This document shows, piece after piece, positions 46,505 through 59,258 of a stretch of DNA of 64,000 bases. This stretch comes from Gigaspora margarita (lineage: Eukaryota; Glomeromycota; Glomeromycetes; Diversisporales; Gigasporaceae). A program made the position numbers and the translations under genes. Below the pieces are notes generated by a model that saw nothing but the letters and a program-made list of their open reading frames with translations, had not been told where the DNA came from and ran no database searches. The stretch spans positions 276,872-340,871 of the forward strand of contig WTPW01000432.1 in NCBI GenBank assembly GCA_009809945.1, in the 5' to 3' direction. Each line of letters begins with the position of its first letter. The stretch's first letter is position 1.

Positions 46505-49500
46505 TCAGCCTAGTGCTAATGCCAAAGCATCGAACCACCAGAACCCGCCAACTCGAGCAATTATTTGAACAGAATTACTTATAAATTCTTTATGTCTATT
46601 AAATTCTTTATCAATTCTACTTAAACCTTCAAGAAACGATTCGTAATCCACTTGTGCAGGTATAATAGGTTCTTCATTTGTGTTTTGCCTATTCCACTCA
46701 TCATCATCATCATCCGTTAAGAATGTATCAGAATCAGAGTCTGAAGTGTCTTCGTATTTCTTTGATTTGTCATCTCGTGAATGGTCGTAGAACGATATAT
46801 TTTCACCCTGGTAACGGGTGTATAGTGTACTGAATTGAATTGTCAAGTCGAGAACATCTAGTATAGATTTATGAATAGGAATTGTCTTCAAAATAACGTA
46901 TATTATCGTTACATTTAATGATTGCTTATGCTATAATATGTAGTTATAATTAATGTATATTGTGGATGGCATACCTTATCACTGAGTAAACATCGGTCAT
47001 ATACTGCATGAATATAATGATCATGCAATGAAACCATCTCATCAATATCAAAAACTTTATCTAATTTCTTATAAAAATTATCTGTTTCTGAAAGCAATAT
47101 CTGAATAGAAAAGTTTATAAGGGTAAGCAAGTAAAACAATGATCTATTTTACCAGCGTATAATTTACCTACATTTCTCATCGTGTAATCCCATATTGTAT
47201 TTAAAAACCATATTAACTTAATTCTAACACCATAAAACAAGACCATGGCAGTTGTCTTTTCTGTCATTTCATTGTCCCTATTTAAATGTGAAAACGAAAG
47301 ACGCTCTAAAAGATACTTGGCCCGCTTCACTTGGAGCAGAAAAACCACTATGTGTTTATAATATTGCAAGGTTTTATTTTGTATTATGTTGTTAATAGGC
47401 CATGGTATCTATGAAACAAATCTAATTACTATTAGTGCCAAAAATATTTTTTTACCCTTGAAATTATAATAAATACACATGCTCGTGCTTACCCGATATT
47501 CAATCGCTATTTTTTCAAATACTCTAACAGTAGTGGTATTAGGCTTTTTTCCAGGTATGTCATCTATCCACACACTGACCAAACCTCCGTCCAACCATTT
47601 CCATTTTCTCACTGTATTCAAAAAAATATCATTAAGGATATATGTATCATACCACATTTGTTTTTTATCTATCTACGATTAAAAATTTGTTAATATTAAT
47701 TAGAGCTTTTTTGTTGATAGATAAAAAAAAAAACAAATGCTAGCACCCACTAACCCTGTCAAATAAAACATCACATAACAGGTGCATTGATTCCCCTTGC
47801 TGCATGAAATATATCCCTGCAAGAGAACGTAAATGTTTCCGTAAGCGACATTTCTCAACTAAAGTATCATGAAGTTGCTGACCAATTCGTTCGTATCTGG
47901 GCTGAATATAGCCCTCAAATCGTTCCTTTAATCGTTCATTAAAAGGTTGAAAAACAAGCATTTCATTTATTCCTTTTGATTCCATTTCTACATTCTCAGC
48001 TTTTCCTGTTGATGGTTTCCAAAGAGGAAACAAGGCTGATATTGTATTAGGGAAAACGTCGATAATCTCACTCAAATCGGAAAGATTCGGTATTTTGCAA
48101 ATTTTATTCTCTGAGTGATCTCCATCCGTTTTATACTCAATTTCATCATTTGAATAATCCACTGTTTTTGAAAGCTGGTAATCCATTTCATCAACAGAAT
48201 GATTTCCATGTTTTTCATCCATTTTATGATCAATTTTATCATTCACGAATAAGCGTAATGACTTTATATCAAGAACAAATTCCTCAGGATTATATTGTAT
48301 AGACGGGGTGTATTCTCCAATCTTTGCCTGAATTGATTAATGAAAATAATGAAATTCATTTGATCAATGATGAGAAAAATAAACATATAAATTTATACCT
48401 TTTTTGTCTTTAAAGACATGAGCAAATTTTGCGCTTTCCCACAAAATAAAATGCGACCTATCAAAGGTTCCAAAAATGGTAGTAATAGTAATTGGGCAGA
48501 TTCAACATTATCAATCATAACACGAGTCTCCCGAATTTTAAACATTTCCTGCCAATACTGTGACGACATATGCTCTATGTTTTGAGACCTAAATAAAAAT
48601 CATAATGTTAAAAGTTCGGCGACATAAAAAGAAAAAGAAATAATTTACCTTACAAGAAAGAATTCATTTTCTGGATCATTTAATGTTCCTGTACAAATCC
48701 ATTCATCAATCATTCGAATATATGGTACAAGAGAATTGTCAAGGTGTTCTCCCAACATCATAAATATATTTTTATTTCCCGACATCTGGTGATGAACAAC
48801 TTCATTAAACAAACCAGATAGTATTTTGTATGCGATTTCATAAGATGAGTAAAGGTGTGTTGAAGCATCTAATTGGTCTTGATCAGAAATATCTAACAAC
48901 TTCTTAGGAAAGTCTAAAACGAAGTTATTGAATTAATTTCCACCACGTTGATCTCCACATAGATAACAAATCTAATGAGTACCGTGTGAAAGATTTTTTT
49001 CAAAAAAATCATAAATAATCTTAAATTCATATAAATGAATGGAAATTTGATTTCGAAGTTGTAGAAGGGAAATATACGTGTCTTGATCTTACATATTGAG
49101 AAAATAAATGTATTATATCCATTTATAAGGTTGTAAGATGAATGTCAAAATAAAATAAACAATAACCTTGTGAACCTTGTGATGCTGACTTGTTAATCTG
49201 ATATTTTGATTCCATATCAGCTAATAATTTATCAAATTTCCAGATCATCTTAAGGATGGATGCAGCAAAAGCCTGGGCGGTTTGTCCATAAGTTGGGCGA
49301 GATTCTGTACATATTCTATTTGAGACAACAATAGTATTAAACTCTTACTTAATACTACCCCAAGAAAGATCGTAATACCTGGTGGCAACTATTCTCAGCT
49401 TTGCCAAAAAATTTCCATATTCACAAAAATATTCTAACAAAGTTTTAAATCCACCTTCAGTTAAATGCATTAGTGTTGCATTAAGTTGGACCTATATCGA

Positions 49501-51766
49501 CAAATTTAATAAATGGACATAATATATACAACTTGATGAATTATGAATTGGTATTTACAAGATGATTAAAATTTTATACCCTGAATTTTCCACTTGTATC
49601 TTTGCAAAAAAGAAAGCTCGGACGTCCAGACAACATGAATAAAACTTCACGTATAGCATCAAGCTCTGTGATGTATCTTGCTCGTGTTGGATCATAGAAA
49701 AGATATCGTTCATCTTGGCTACGGTATTTCGCGAGTGAAGGAGCTTTTTTTTATGAAATACAAGGATATAGCAAACAGATAAATAGATGCAATGAAAAAA
49801 AACACTGATATTTCATGGCCCATGTTTAGGAGTAATTTACCAAAAGTGCATGAATCATTCGCATCAAATTTGGAATCTATTGATTGATACACATAGCGAT
49901 AGTAAAATTTGATAATTAATATACATAAACATAAAATTAAGATATCATGATGACATACCAAATAAATGTGATTTATTGCGGTAGTTTGACCTCCAATATT
50001 GGTTAGATAGCAATTCCTGGACAATTTCATAATTTAAATCTTGATCTGGCATGTCTTCTGCATCGACTTGTTGTACCTAGTGTTGGCAGGTGAAACTATT
50101 TTTGGCAAATGGCGAAAGACGAAACTAAGCCCGGCGAAAGACAAAGCCAGGCGAAACGACGAAACTCTGGCGAAATGGTGAAACTCTGGCGAAATGGTGA
50201 AACTCCGGCGAAACCCTGGGGAATGTCAAAACTCGGCGAAGATCAAATTCTCTAAGACTTTAGAGAAGACTGAGCCATGTTGGTAAATCAAAATATTTTG
50301 CATGTGGCTATTAAGCACAGCATGTGGCTTATTTAATTAAAGAAAACTAGATTTCTGACTTTTCATTATGGCGCATTTCGATAGTACTGTAGTAAGTCAA
50401 TTCAATTGACTTCATATAATAAAAGTTTTAAATTATATGACAGGTTAAGCCACAGACGCCAATTACTTGACCGACTGTATACATATTTGACGTCAGTTTA
50501 AAAATAAAATTGTATTACATGTTATATACGAAATATTTTTTATATCGATCAGTGTATACAGTGTTGGGCTCGCTTATAAGTCCAGTAAAATTGAACTGGA
50601 ACTGGACTTATAAATGGTCCACTGGACCTATAAGTCCAGTAGTCCAGTTTATAAGTCCAGTAGAGCGGACTTTTGGTCCAGAGCCCAACACTGAGTGTAT
50701 ATCTAAGTATGAAATGTGTCAATAACGCAACGTTTGTGTTATATGAATTTTAATATAATAAAATTATAAATCTTGAAATAACAAATTTAATATATCTGTT
50801 AAATATTATAAATAATATATTATCTTAACTAACTTAAAAATTTAATAATATATATATATATACGAATACCTGATTTTTTTTAATTATCATATAATAATTT
50901 TTCGTTATGTTCACTAACACAAATTTGTACTATATCAAGTGTACTGCATACTAGTTTCTGCTATTATAATGTCTATATACAAGTTAACAGTTAATTGCAA
51001 ACAAATTAAAAGTTATATGATATATATCTTAGATAAATTGTATTTGAAAAAGTATGCCTGATTAAAAAGCAAGAATTTGCACAGATATTTTATTTTTTAT
51101 AAACGTTTTTGCACTTAGTCTAGTAATTTTGATAATTTATAACTTAACTTACATTGTAACTTAAATAACCTAAAATGTAACGTACATTAAATTTAATAAC
51201 TTACACAAAAAGCCCAACCCTAGCTATAATTAGTGTGAAGCGGAGAATCCGATAAATTTAAAAACAAACAGAGAATATCGTAGCGTGTATGAAGCTAAAA
51301 ATGAAGAATGATATTAAATTAAAGAAATGTAATTTAATATAATATTACAATCTAAACTTACTTGAGTCGAACCTTCGACCATTGGACGTTGCATAAGCGA
51401 AGAAACATATTTTTCTAAAAAGCCTGCTTTGGCTTCTTGTGCGTGTATCCGAAATTTTTCGGCTAATCTATTATAATCAATTATAATCATATTATCACTC
51501 CTTGTTCTTTATCAAACAGGTAAGGAAAAAAAATAATGTACCCTTTATATTTTTTTAATATTTCTTTTTGACTTGTACTTCCAAATTTTCCGAATTTTAA
51601 CGTTGAATGCACAGTTTTTACACATTTTTTATAATCATCGGTTCCTGCCTAAAAGTGAATAAGTTTATTATTTAGAAAAAACCCAATATAATCGAAAATT
51701 TACTTGTTTTTTAGTTATGTTGAATACGAGTTTTTCTACTGAATCGTTCACGATATTAATCGACAT
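46505..51766 (-). CDS. TUBGCP5: Gamma-tubulin complex component 5 (GCP5)
   Basis: Fifteen exons, all in phase, 945 aa: 51766-51704, 51648-51542, 51497-51362, 50076-49959, 49876-49841, 49743-49580, 49491-49379, 49315-49167, 48913-48649, 48588-48399, 48327-47755, 47672-47493, 47408-47172, 47100-46975, 46885-46505. GCP proteins form the gamma-tubulin ring complex that nucleates microtubules. The GRIP1 half is marked by ITELDAIREVLFMLSGRPSF, LMHLTEGGFKTLLEYF, MLGEHLDNSLVPYIRMIDEW and NDPENEFFLVR; the GRIP2 half by RKHLRSLAGIYFMQQGESMH, IPWPINNII, VKRAKYLLE and SLHDHYIHAVYDRCLL. QELLSNQYW and the LSGR-LF block point to GCP5 rather than GCP2-4 or GCP6. An acidic insert (DDDDDEW) interrupts GRIP2. 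Intron 3 is 1.3 kb and hosts a MITE and a minisatellite. The divergent neighbour is LENG1. Confidence 0.93.
50095..50245. repeat. Minisatellite, unit about 18 bp, in GCP5 intron 3
   Basis: Imperfect copies of GGCGAAATGGTGAAACTCT; earlier units read GGCGAAAGACGAAACT. Non-coding, near the intron acceptor at 50077. Confidence 0.8.
50559..50693. mobile_element. hAT MITE (135 bp) in GCP5 intron 3
   Basis: Ends CAGTGTTGGGCTC and its exact inverse GAGCCCAACACTG. Perfect 8-bp target duplication AGTGTATA at 50551-50558 and 50694-50701. The interior is rich in TTATAAGTCCAGT and its inverse. A textbook hAT-type MITE. Confidence 0.95.
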
Positions 51767-51938
51767 AATCTTTTAATTGCTGATCAATATTAACTGTTAT
51801 TATACATATAATAACGAATTTTAACAAATATAATAATAATTTGATTGGTAGATAACCACGTGTAGATCGACGTGAATAACGATATAAGTTAACAGATTTT
51901 CTTGACAGCATATTAATTATTAACATATTAATTAAAAA
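51767..51938. promoter_or_regulatory. Divergent promoter between GCP5 and LENG1
   Basis: 172 bp separate the two start codons. It contains a palindromic CACGTG (E-box) at 51857-51862, an inverted CCAAT (ATTGG) near 51844, and AT-rich TATA-like stretches toward both genes. Shared regulation is inferred from the spacing alone. Confidence 0.6.
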
Positions 51939-53280
51939 ATGAACATTTTACCACATAAGAGGTTGGTATAAATTTAGTATTTGAAGCATATATTTTCTAT
52001 TAACGAGTTTAAAGTTTACTAAATTGAACCTTCTAGCTATCACGTTTACAATCTCAAGAATCGAGAGCGTGTTCGTCAAGACGAAGAGAAAGCTCGACAA
52101 GAGGAAGAAGCAAAGACTCAAAGAAAAGAGATTTCGGTATGTAAGTCAAAATCAAAATAACACTTGTGGTGGCTCTAATATAAAAACCCATATTTTATAG
52201 GAACGTGAGCGCCGTCTTCAAATTCTTCGAGAAAATGCTCGTGCAAAACAACAGAGCTTATTATCAGAGATATCAGAGCTACCAAAAGAGCAAGCTGCTG
52301 GTCAATTGATAACGACAAATCAAAAGTTAGCAATACAAAGTTCGGCTGACACCACTGGCGGCCATATTAATTTCTGGAGTGACTTAGAAAAAGTATTATA
52401 GTTTATTGTGCGTCATTCATTTTATAATTTATTTTAGAACATTTCTTAAAATATATCCCGGTAATTTTTATAAAGGAATATGCTCGTACAGTCGCAACCA
52501 ATCCAGAATATGAGGCCGAGAAAAGGGCAAAAGAACAAAAATTGGAGAGACAGTATACAATGTATTTTGATGAAGTTTTAAAGGGTATGTTAAACTAGTA
52601 ATTTAGTTTTTTCTTTGAAGTTATTATTTATCGACTTTTCTTTCAAATGATAGATCCAAAGCCATGGTACCTTAAGAGTAGTTATAATAGTAGTAGTGGT
52701 AGTGGCGACATTGACGAAGAAAAATATTCAATAGATGGAAAAATTAAAAGGTAATATAGTCGAGCCAAATTGTGTTGAGAAGTCTTTTATTTTTTATATT
52801 GCTCATTAAAGTTTAATTTATTATTTCCAGAAAAAAAGAATTGGGAATTAAATCTTCTGACGACCCACTACACCTGATGAAAATAAACTTAGATAAACTA
52901 TCAAAGAACAAGAAAAACAATACACATGACCATCGACTGAAGGTAATTAATCTATAAATTAATATGTAAAGTATTATAGTAAGCTGAATTATTGATTCCA
53001 CTTTTCTACATTTAAGCATACGAAGGAAATTCAATCTGATTCGTCTCCCTTATCAACAATTGACAAACTACGCGATGAACGACTTAAGAGAGAGCGTGAA
53101 GAAAGATTACGCACTCTTAAACTTCTCAATCCTCACATGATAAATGAACAAAGGTCGAAAGGTCGATATTTTTCACAATTCAATCCAGATGCTACTAGCG
53201 CAGCACATAAAGCATCTGAGCGGGAAAGCACGCATTCTCGTAGTTCTCGCTCTTATTCGCGTAGGCATAAGCCATATTAA
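51939..53280 (+). CDS. LENG1: LENG1 homologue (CIR N-terminal domain protein)
   Basis: Seven exons: 51939-51961, 52037-52136, 52201-52392, 52476-52584, 52654-52750, 52831-52942 and 53017-53280. They join in phase to 298 aa. The protein opens MNILPHKSYHVYNLKNRERV, the CIR N-terminal signature shared with leukocyte receptor cluster member 1 and the CBF1-interacting corepressor. It continues with a charged helix (RQDEEKARQEEEAKTQRKE), NPEYEAEKRAKEQKLERQY, DPKPWYL, LRDERLKREREERL and the conserved C-terminal GRYFSQFNPDA. A short Arg/Ser tail (SRSSRSYSRR) suggests a nuclear, splicing-related setting, by inference. The first exon is only 23 nt and is chosen because it supplies the conserved MNILPHKS and a GT-AG intron in phase. 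Confidence 0.95.
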
Positions 53281-56051
53281 ATGTAAATAATCAAAAATAT
53301 TTAATTTATCTACTTGTACAGTACAACAACAAAATTACTGAAAATCGATAAATTCATATAATATGATAAAATTTGACTGAATCGTATCGGCTGATTTTGT
53401 TTTTTTTTTTTTTTTGACTTTTTTTTAACATTAATTTTTTTTTAATGTGGACTAAAAAGCACCCTACTTTATAATAAAACATAATCGACAAACTATGACC
53501 GACCCTAAAATAAATTTGTCCGCCGTCAAAAGAAACTATTCAAAAGAAACTATTTTATTGCATCAAACCAATGAGCCCATCCTTAAACAAATGAGATTTA
53601 TTACGTCGAATCAATGAGCCCCCTCTAAACAAATGAGTATAATATTATAAGAATAAAAATCGGAACTTTGCATAAAATTTAATAGCTAAATTCTATTATC
53701 ATTTAGAAGTCAAATGATTTAATAAAATCACTACTGCATACTTAATTTTGGGATATAAATAAAATTAGCACAATGCTAGCTCATTTACGTTTACACAACT
53801 TCGATAATCAGATCCTCTAGAATTGATCGAATTTTTGAGTCTAAAAAAAAACCTGCCAATCGATTAAAATTTTACAAATGAATCATAACTATTCACGAAT
53901 GATTTATCTGATATATTGTACAATGAGTTGTCTTTCTCAAAAATCAATATAACACCCTAATCTCTGACCCGAACTAGATATTACTTTATCTAATACAACT
54001 CAGTCGACCATGTTAATCAGAAGAATCGATTCTTTCTCATGGCAAAAGTGGGCATTGATTTTAGAATAAATTTTGGCAAATTGGTTATCATAATATGTGC
54101 AATTTATAAATATCATAATTTGGAGTATTTAGATAATGATAAAATATTAACAAACCATTGTAACTTCAATTATTAGAATCGATTTTGAAAATAATGATAA
54201 TCGTTCTAAAATCCATTTCAAATTGAGTGCCTCTTAATACTTTCAGGATAGAGCTAACTAAAGCTATCAAGCGTCTGCCTATATGTGCCATGACTGATTT
54301 TACTATTGTAGAAGAAACCGAGAAGCACACACGTAAATTACTCGGTATACCTGAATTATTCATAAGATCTTATTATCAATGCAGAGAACCTGACGTTTTC
54401 CTGTCTCATGGACTTTTTAAAAGTCAAATGAATGGTAAGAAAAGGCAGCGGGTTTTTAAATACGTTTTTAGGTAATACAAATATTTCTAATGCTTTGTAG
54501 GATAAAGTTTTAGTTGGTTCTGGCCCTTTGTTAAGGTCGGTAAACGCGATGATTTTGGTAAAGTGCAAGCCGGCCTTCTACTCGATGAAGAATTTTTGCA
54601 AAACTTTTTCGAATTTTTCGAATTTGAAGTTTAAAGGTTAAGATAGATCAAGGTGGTGAATGTATGGGGATAATTTTCTCGTGCAGGATGTTTTCCTTCT
54701 ATTACTCGTGTTGCTCTCAAGGTTAATGAAACCAAATGCAACTCATACCTGGATTTCACAGAGAAACAAATTTCTATTATAAAATTAAAGACATTTTAAT
54801 TAAACAGTACTATCGCTTCTATTTTATCAGGATATTAGTATTATATATACAGATAGTTCTGATATTTCAAATATCTATCTATAAAGAAATTTGCTAAAGC
54901 AGTCTCTTTTCTACCTAGATATTATCTAGACTTGGTAAATTATATTATAGCATTAACCAATACTTGTAGTCAAAGATATTTTTAAACTATTACTATTATA
55001 TACTTCTGTTCTTATGAGGTTCATTTTGATCCTAATACCTATATTTGTTTTTTTTTTCTTGTTTTTTAACTGATCTTTCTCAAACTAACAAACTAGTTAG
55101 CCTAGTAGAATTTATTTATTTTGATAGATGGCATCCACAATTTATATTAAACTAGTACTGTATTGTACTGTATAAAAATAAAGATCTTGAAAAAATGCAT
55201 ATAGTATTATGTTTGTATCATTTTTAAGATCAGAATCTGATGTAGGTCCGAAGCAAAGCACATGACAATATTAAATAATTATTTTATACTATATAATATG
55301 CATGAATATGCGTTCTGGTTACACTTGTACATCCGGGATCTGAAATTCACAACTTTTATTGGTAGTTGCATACGGTCATTGCATACATGTGCATTCAAGT
55401 TGCTAGAACTATGAGTCCTCACTACGCTTCGGACAATAATATTGGTTTAATGTAAATTGTAGATGCTACCATATTAGAGTTTTTTTCTTTTGGTTCTTCT
55501 ATTATAAATTCTTTGTTTTCAGTATAATAGTTTTTGATGACCATTTTGGTATATTCTCTTCTCAGGAATCTTGTGCATTCAGTTCTTCAATTTTTATCTT
55601 TTGTAGTATTGTCAAAATCTTTACTACCTCCTTATTTAAGACTTGCCAAATGAGTTTTATTTTTCCAGTTCTTTGAATTTGCCTGTATAATATTATACAA
55701 CTATGCCCAAGTGACTTTAAGATAAATAAAATATGGCCATTTCAAGCAGATTTTTTGTTTAATATAACATAAAATATTATAGAGAAAAGAAGGGTAAGAA
55801 TAAAAAAAAATCAACAAAAAAAAACCACTAATTCTATTGGCTGTAAAAAATTTTAAAAATTTTAAAACTAATGCTGCAATTTGATTGGTTAATAACATGT
55901 ATTATTTTATATATAAATTTAAAAATTAGAAAGGGAAAGGGTTGTATTAAACAAAAAATTTGCTTGGTATAGCCTAATTAAAATTACTTAGAATATTATT
56001 ATTAATAAAATAAGCTAAATTAAAATATATTTAGTATTTAAAAAACATATA
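53281..56051. other. Gene-free region downstream of LENG1
   Basis: AT-rich. The phrases caaaagaaactatt (twice) and aaacaaatgag (twice) near 53530-53635 mark small duplications. The open frame at 54227-54475 (82 codons) has no recognised family or clear splice partners. No RNA gene was found. Confidence 0.5.
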
Positions 56052-57237
56052 CTGTCTTCCTCCTCTATAATCACGCGGTTTGTTGCAGCAAAAATAGTGA
56101 TTATAAAGAGGTGTGATTATATAGTAATTACCCTATATAATCACATTTAATACTGTGGTTTATATTATGTGATTATATAGAAGTAAATATTATAATCACA
56201 AATAGTTGCTATATATAAAAGTCCAAATTGTACTAAGCGAATCAAACTTTTATGCATTAAGTAAAGTTGTTTGGAATAACAAATTACACATATCCTAAAA
56301 GTTTCATATAATTTGGACTAACTTTTATTAATTAATTTCTTTACTTTATGTTAGATGAAAAAAAATAAATTATTTTTTTGTCCAACATATAATAAAAAAA
56401 ACAAATTAATAATAATTTGTCAAGTTTGTCAAAATTCCAGAATATGTATAATTTGCATGTCAAACAGCTTTCTTAATATGTTAATCGATTTACTTACCAT
56501 AGATTCCCGAAAATAAGCTACCTCTTTGTTTTGACCAAAAACCCCAAAAACTTATTTACTCGAAAATAAGCTACTCCCACGATCGATAATAGTCACTACA
56601 TAGTAAAGTCCAAATTTTACTATGTAAATCGATGATAATCGCTTAAGTAAACTTATTAAGAAGATCAAAATACACATACAGTAAAATTTTTAGCAAAATT
56701 AAAGAACATTTTATTATTTGACTTTTGACTTTTACGTTCGACGATAAAAATAAAATTTTTTAAAAAAATATATTCGACGAACGTAAAAGTTAAAAGTCAA
56801 ATAATAAAAAATATTCCAATTTGGATAAAAATTCTAGAGTATATGCAATTAGATCTTCTAAACAAGTTTACTTAATCGATTATAATCGATTTATTTAGTA
56901 GAATTTGGACTTCACTATGTAGCAACTACTTGCGATCACTAAAAACTAAATTTAATCCAAAATAAGCAAACTTCCGATTTTTTGCATAACAAAATATAGC
57001 TTACTTTCGGGAATCTATAGCAGTAAAATTTAGACTTTTATATATGATATTGTGATTATATAAGAGTATTTTACTAATAAAAAAATCTCAAAAATCTTCT
57101 AAAGAATGTGATAGTGATTATAAGCTATTTGTGATTATATAAAGGTATTTTATATATAAAAAAAATGGTTGTTAAAATTTGTGTGATTATATAGAGGTTG
57201 TGACTATAAAGGAGGTGATTGTAGAGGAGGAAGACAG
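56052..57237. mobile_element. Tc1/mariner-type TIR element (about 1.2 kb) with nested insertion
   Basis: Left CTGTCTTCCTCCTCTATAAT, right the inverse ending GAGGAGGAAGACAG, each flanked by TA (56050-56051 and 57238-57239). Sub-terminal copies of GTGATTATATAGAGG repeat many times in both orientations. No transposase. A second element sits inside at 56503-57015. Confidence 0.85.
56503..57015. mobile_element. Nested TIR element (513 bp, TA target)
   Basis: Left GATTCCCGAAAATAAGCTA, right the inverse TAGCTTACTTTCGGGAATC, flanked by TA. Inside are further inverted pairs: TAAAGTCCAAATTTTACTA with TAGTAGAATTTGGACTT, and, at 56710-56812, a 100-bp hairpin (TTATTTGACTTTTGACTTTT against its inverse). 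Confidence 0.85.
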
Positions 57238-57485
57238 TAATTAGATTTTTTTAAATAAATTTATTAATTATTAGAACTTGAATATACTTTGAACAATTTT
57301 GAATAATTAAATAAATGAATATTAAATAGTATTAAAAAAGACTTTAAAAATAAAAATATATATTATTACTTTAGACATATTAAAATATAATTTTAAAAAT
57401 AGTTTTTTTTATAAAAATTATATATAGTATATAAATAATTAAATAATTGATTAGTACTAGCTTTACAATTTTTAAAATAGTTATA

Positions 57486-57670
57486 TAATTTAACCTCTTT
57501 ATAATAATACTATCAAGATTATAGTAACTTTTCTTGAGCATGTACTTACAATATATAAAGTTTATGTAATATTTATAATATATAATTGGTTTTAAAAATA
57601 GACATGTTTATAAAAAGAATTTTTATATAATATGCTTATATAAAAAGTAACTATAAAAAGGTTCAACTGT
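57486..57670. mobile_element. Decayed Tigger-like MITE
   Basis: Left AATTTAACCTCTTTATAATA and right TATAAAAAGGTTCAACTGT-type end are approximate inverses. Composition and end motif (CAGTTGAACC) recall Tigger-type MITEs. No clean TA duplication because of divergence. Confidence 0.45.
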
Positions 57671-58014
57671 AGTTATTAAATAACTACTTTTATAAAATAA
57701 TAAAGACTAAGTCTAATTTTCTAGAAAACAAACTTAGTAGCAGCTTCTAATAAAATGTTAGTGAAAGATAAAACTTCTTGATAAATAAAAAGTAAATAGC
57801 AAATAAATTATAAAATATATATTGTATTTGTAGTTATAATTAAACCTTTCTAAATGAGCCTTCCTAGGTGCATACCTCTTTAAATGCACGGTCTCTTTTG
57901 GGCTCAACTAATATAACATGAGCTTTTTATCTGCCTAAATGTAATACCCTCCTAAATGCAAAATTTTTTAAAATTTATATATAGGCTGAATGCATTGCAT
58001 TTAGAGAGATTTGA
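57671..58014. other. Gene-free; CTAAATGCA phrases
   Basis: Contains repeated CCTAAATG and CTAAATGCA phrases at 57855-58000 resembling ends of another decayed MITE. No gene. Confidence 0.45.
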
Positions 58015-58255
58015 TTGTACTTTAGATACACTTACTTCAAATATCTAAAATTATATATTTAAAGTAGCTACTTTAGATATCTAAAATAGCTACTTTAGAT
58101 AGATGTCTAAAGTAGCTACTTCAGATACTATTTCAAATATCTAAAATAGCCACTTTAAATATTTGAGGTAATTATTTTAAATATCTAAAGTAACCGCTTT
58201 AGATATTTAAAGTAGCTATTTTAGATATTATCCAAAGTAGCTACTTCAGATGCAG
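58015..58255. repeat. TTTAGATATCTAAAGTAGCTAC palindromic tandem repeat
   Basis: About ten imperfect units of 18-24 bp made of two dyads, AGATATCT and AGTAGCTACT. Both strands read alike. Non-coding. Confidence 0.85.
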
Positions 58256-58298
58256 CATGTATACCGTGGTGTTATATATACTATCTGCTATATATATA

Positions 58299-59258
58299 GG
58301 GAATTGCTATTTCCACCATGGTATTTTGCTATTTCCACCATGGTTACACAAGATTTTCTATTTTTAGAATTAATATAATATATTATAAAATTACATTCTA
58401 ACTTTATTTTTAACCCTAACCCTAAAACTAATAAGTAAACTTTCTTTGGCTTCTAATTAAAAGTTGTAGAGCTCATTTTTCTGATTCAAATGGTAGATAA
58501 ATCATCAAAATCGGCCCGGTGGATCCCAAGATACTTGGGATCAAAGAAGAGAACATAAGGATCGGCAAATTCACTGTTACACAAACTATTCATTTTTCTT
58601 TACATGCGTTTTGAAACGTTTTTTTATCGTAGTGAAAAATTTTACTAAGAAAATAATAAAACTTGTCTTAAGAAACTANCATTTTTTTGAGCCAAANANC
58701 AANTTTANTTAANNGCNAAAAGNCAATTNTGATNATAAAATTCTGCGCAAATCACGATTTTTCGTTGACGGCTTTTTTTCTAACTTAGATTTGTTTTTCT
58801 TTACATACGTTTTGAAACGTTTTTGTATCGTAATGAAAAATTTTACTAAGAAAATAATAANANACGTCTTAAGAAACTAGCATTTTTTTGAGNCAAAGAA
58901 TAACTTTNNTTAAGANCCCAAAGCCAATTATCATAATAAAATTCTGCGCAAATCATGATTTTTCGTTTGACGGCTTTTTCTAGCTTTGTGTAACAGTGAA
59001 TTTGCCGATCCTTATGTTCTCTTCTTTGATCCCAAGTATCTTGGGATCTACCAGGCCGATTTTAATGATTTAACTACCATTAGAATCAGCAAATGAGCTC
59101 TACAACTTTCAATTAGAAGTTACTTATTAGTTTTTAGGGTTAGGGTTAGGATTAAAGTTAGAAGTAGAATTAGATATATTATATTAATTCTAAAAATAGA
59201 AAATCTTGTGTAACCATGGTGGAAATAGCAAAATACCATGGTGGAAATAGCAATTCCC
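58299..59258. mobile_element. 960-bp near-perfect palindromic element
   Basis: Begins GGGAATTGCTATTTCCACC and ends with its exact inverse, flanked by TA. Arms of about 280 bp pair almost throughout, including CCATGGTGG repeats, a TTAGGGTTAGGG run in each arm, and the block GATCCCAAGATACTTGGGAT. The centre holds two direct copies (about 58596-58785 and 58796-58985) of a unit starting tttttctttacatgcgtttt. N bases at 58679-58734 and 58861-58916. The arm core is shared with 62143-62610. Confidence 0.88.

Noticed and set aside
54227..54475. 82-codon open frame (KRLPICAMTDFTIVEE)
   Set aside because: Possibly a decayed exon, but I could not place it in a family or connect it to others.
55701..55898. 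65-codon hydrophobic frame
   Set aside because: T-rich DNA read as Phe/Leu; no other support.
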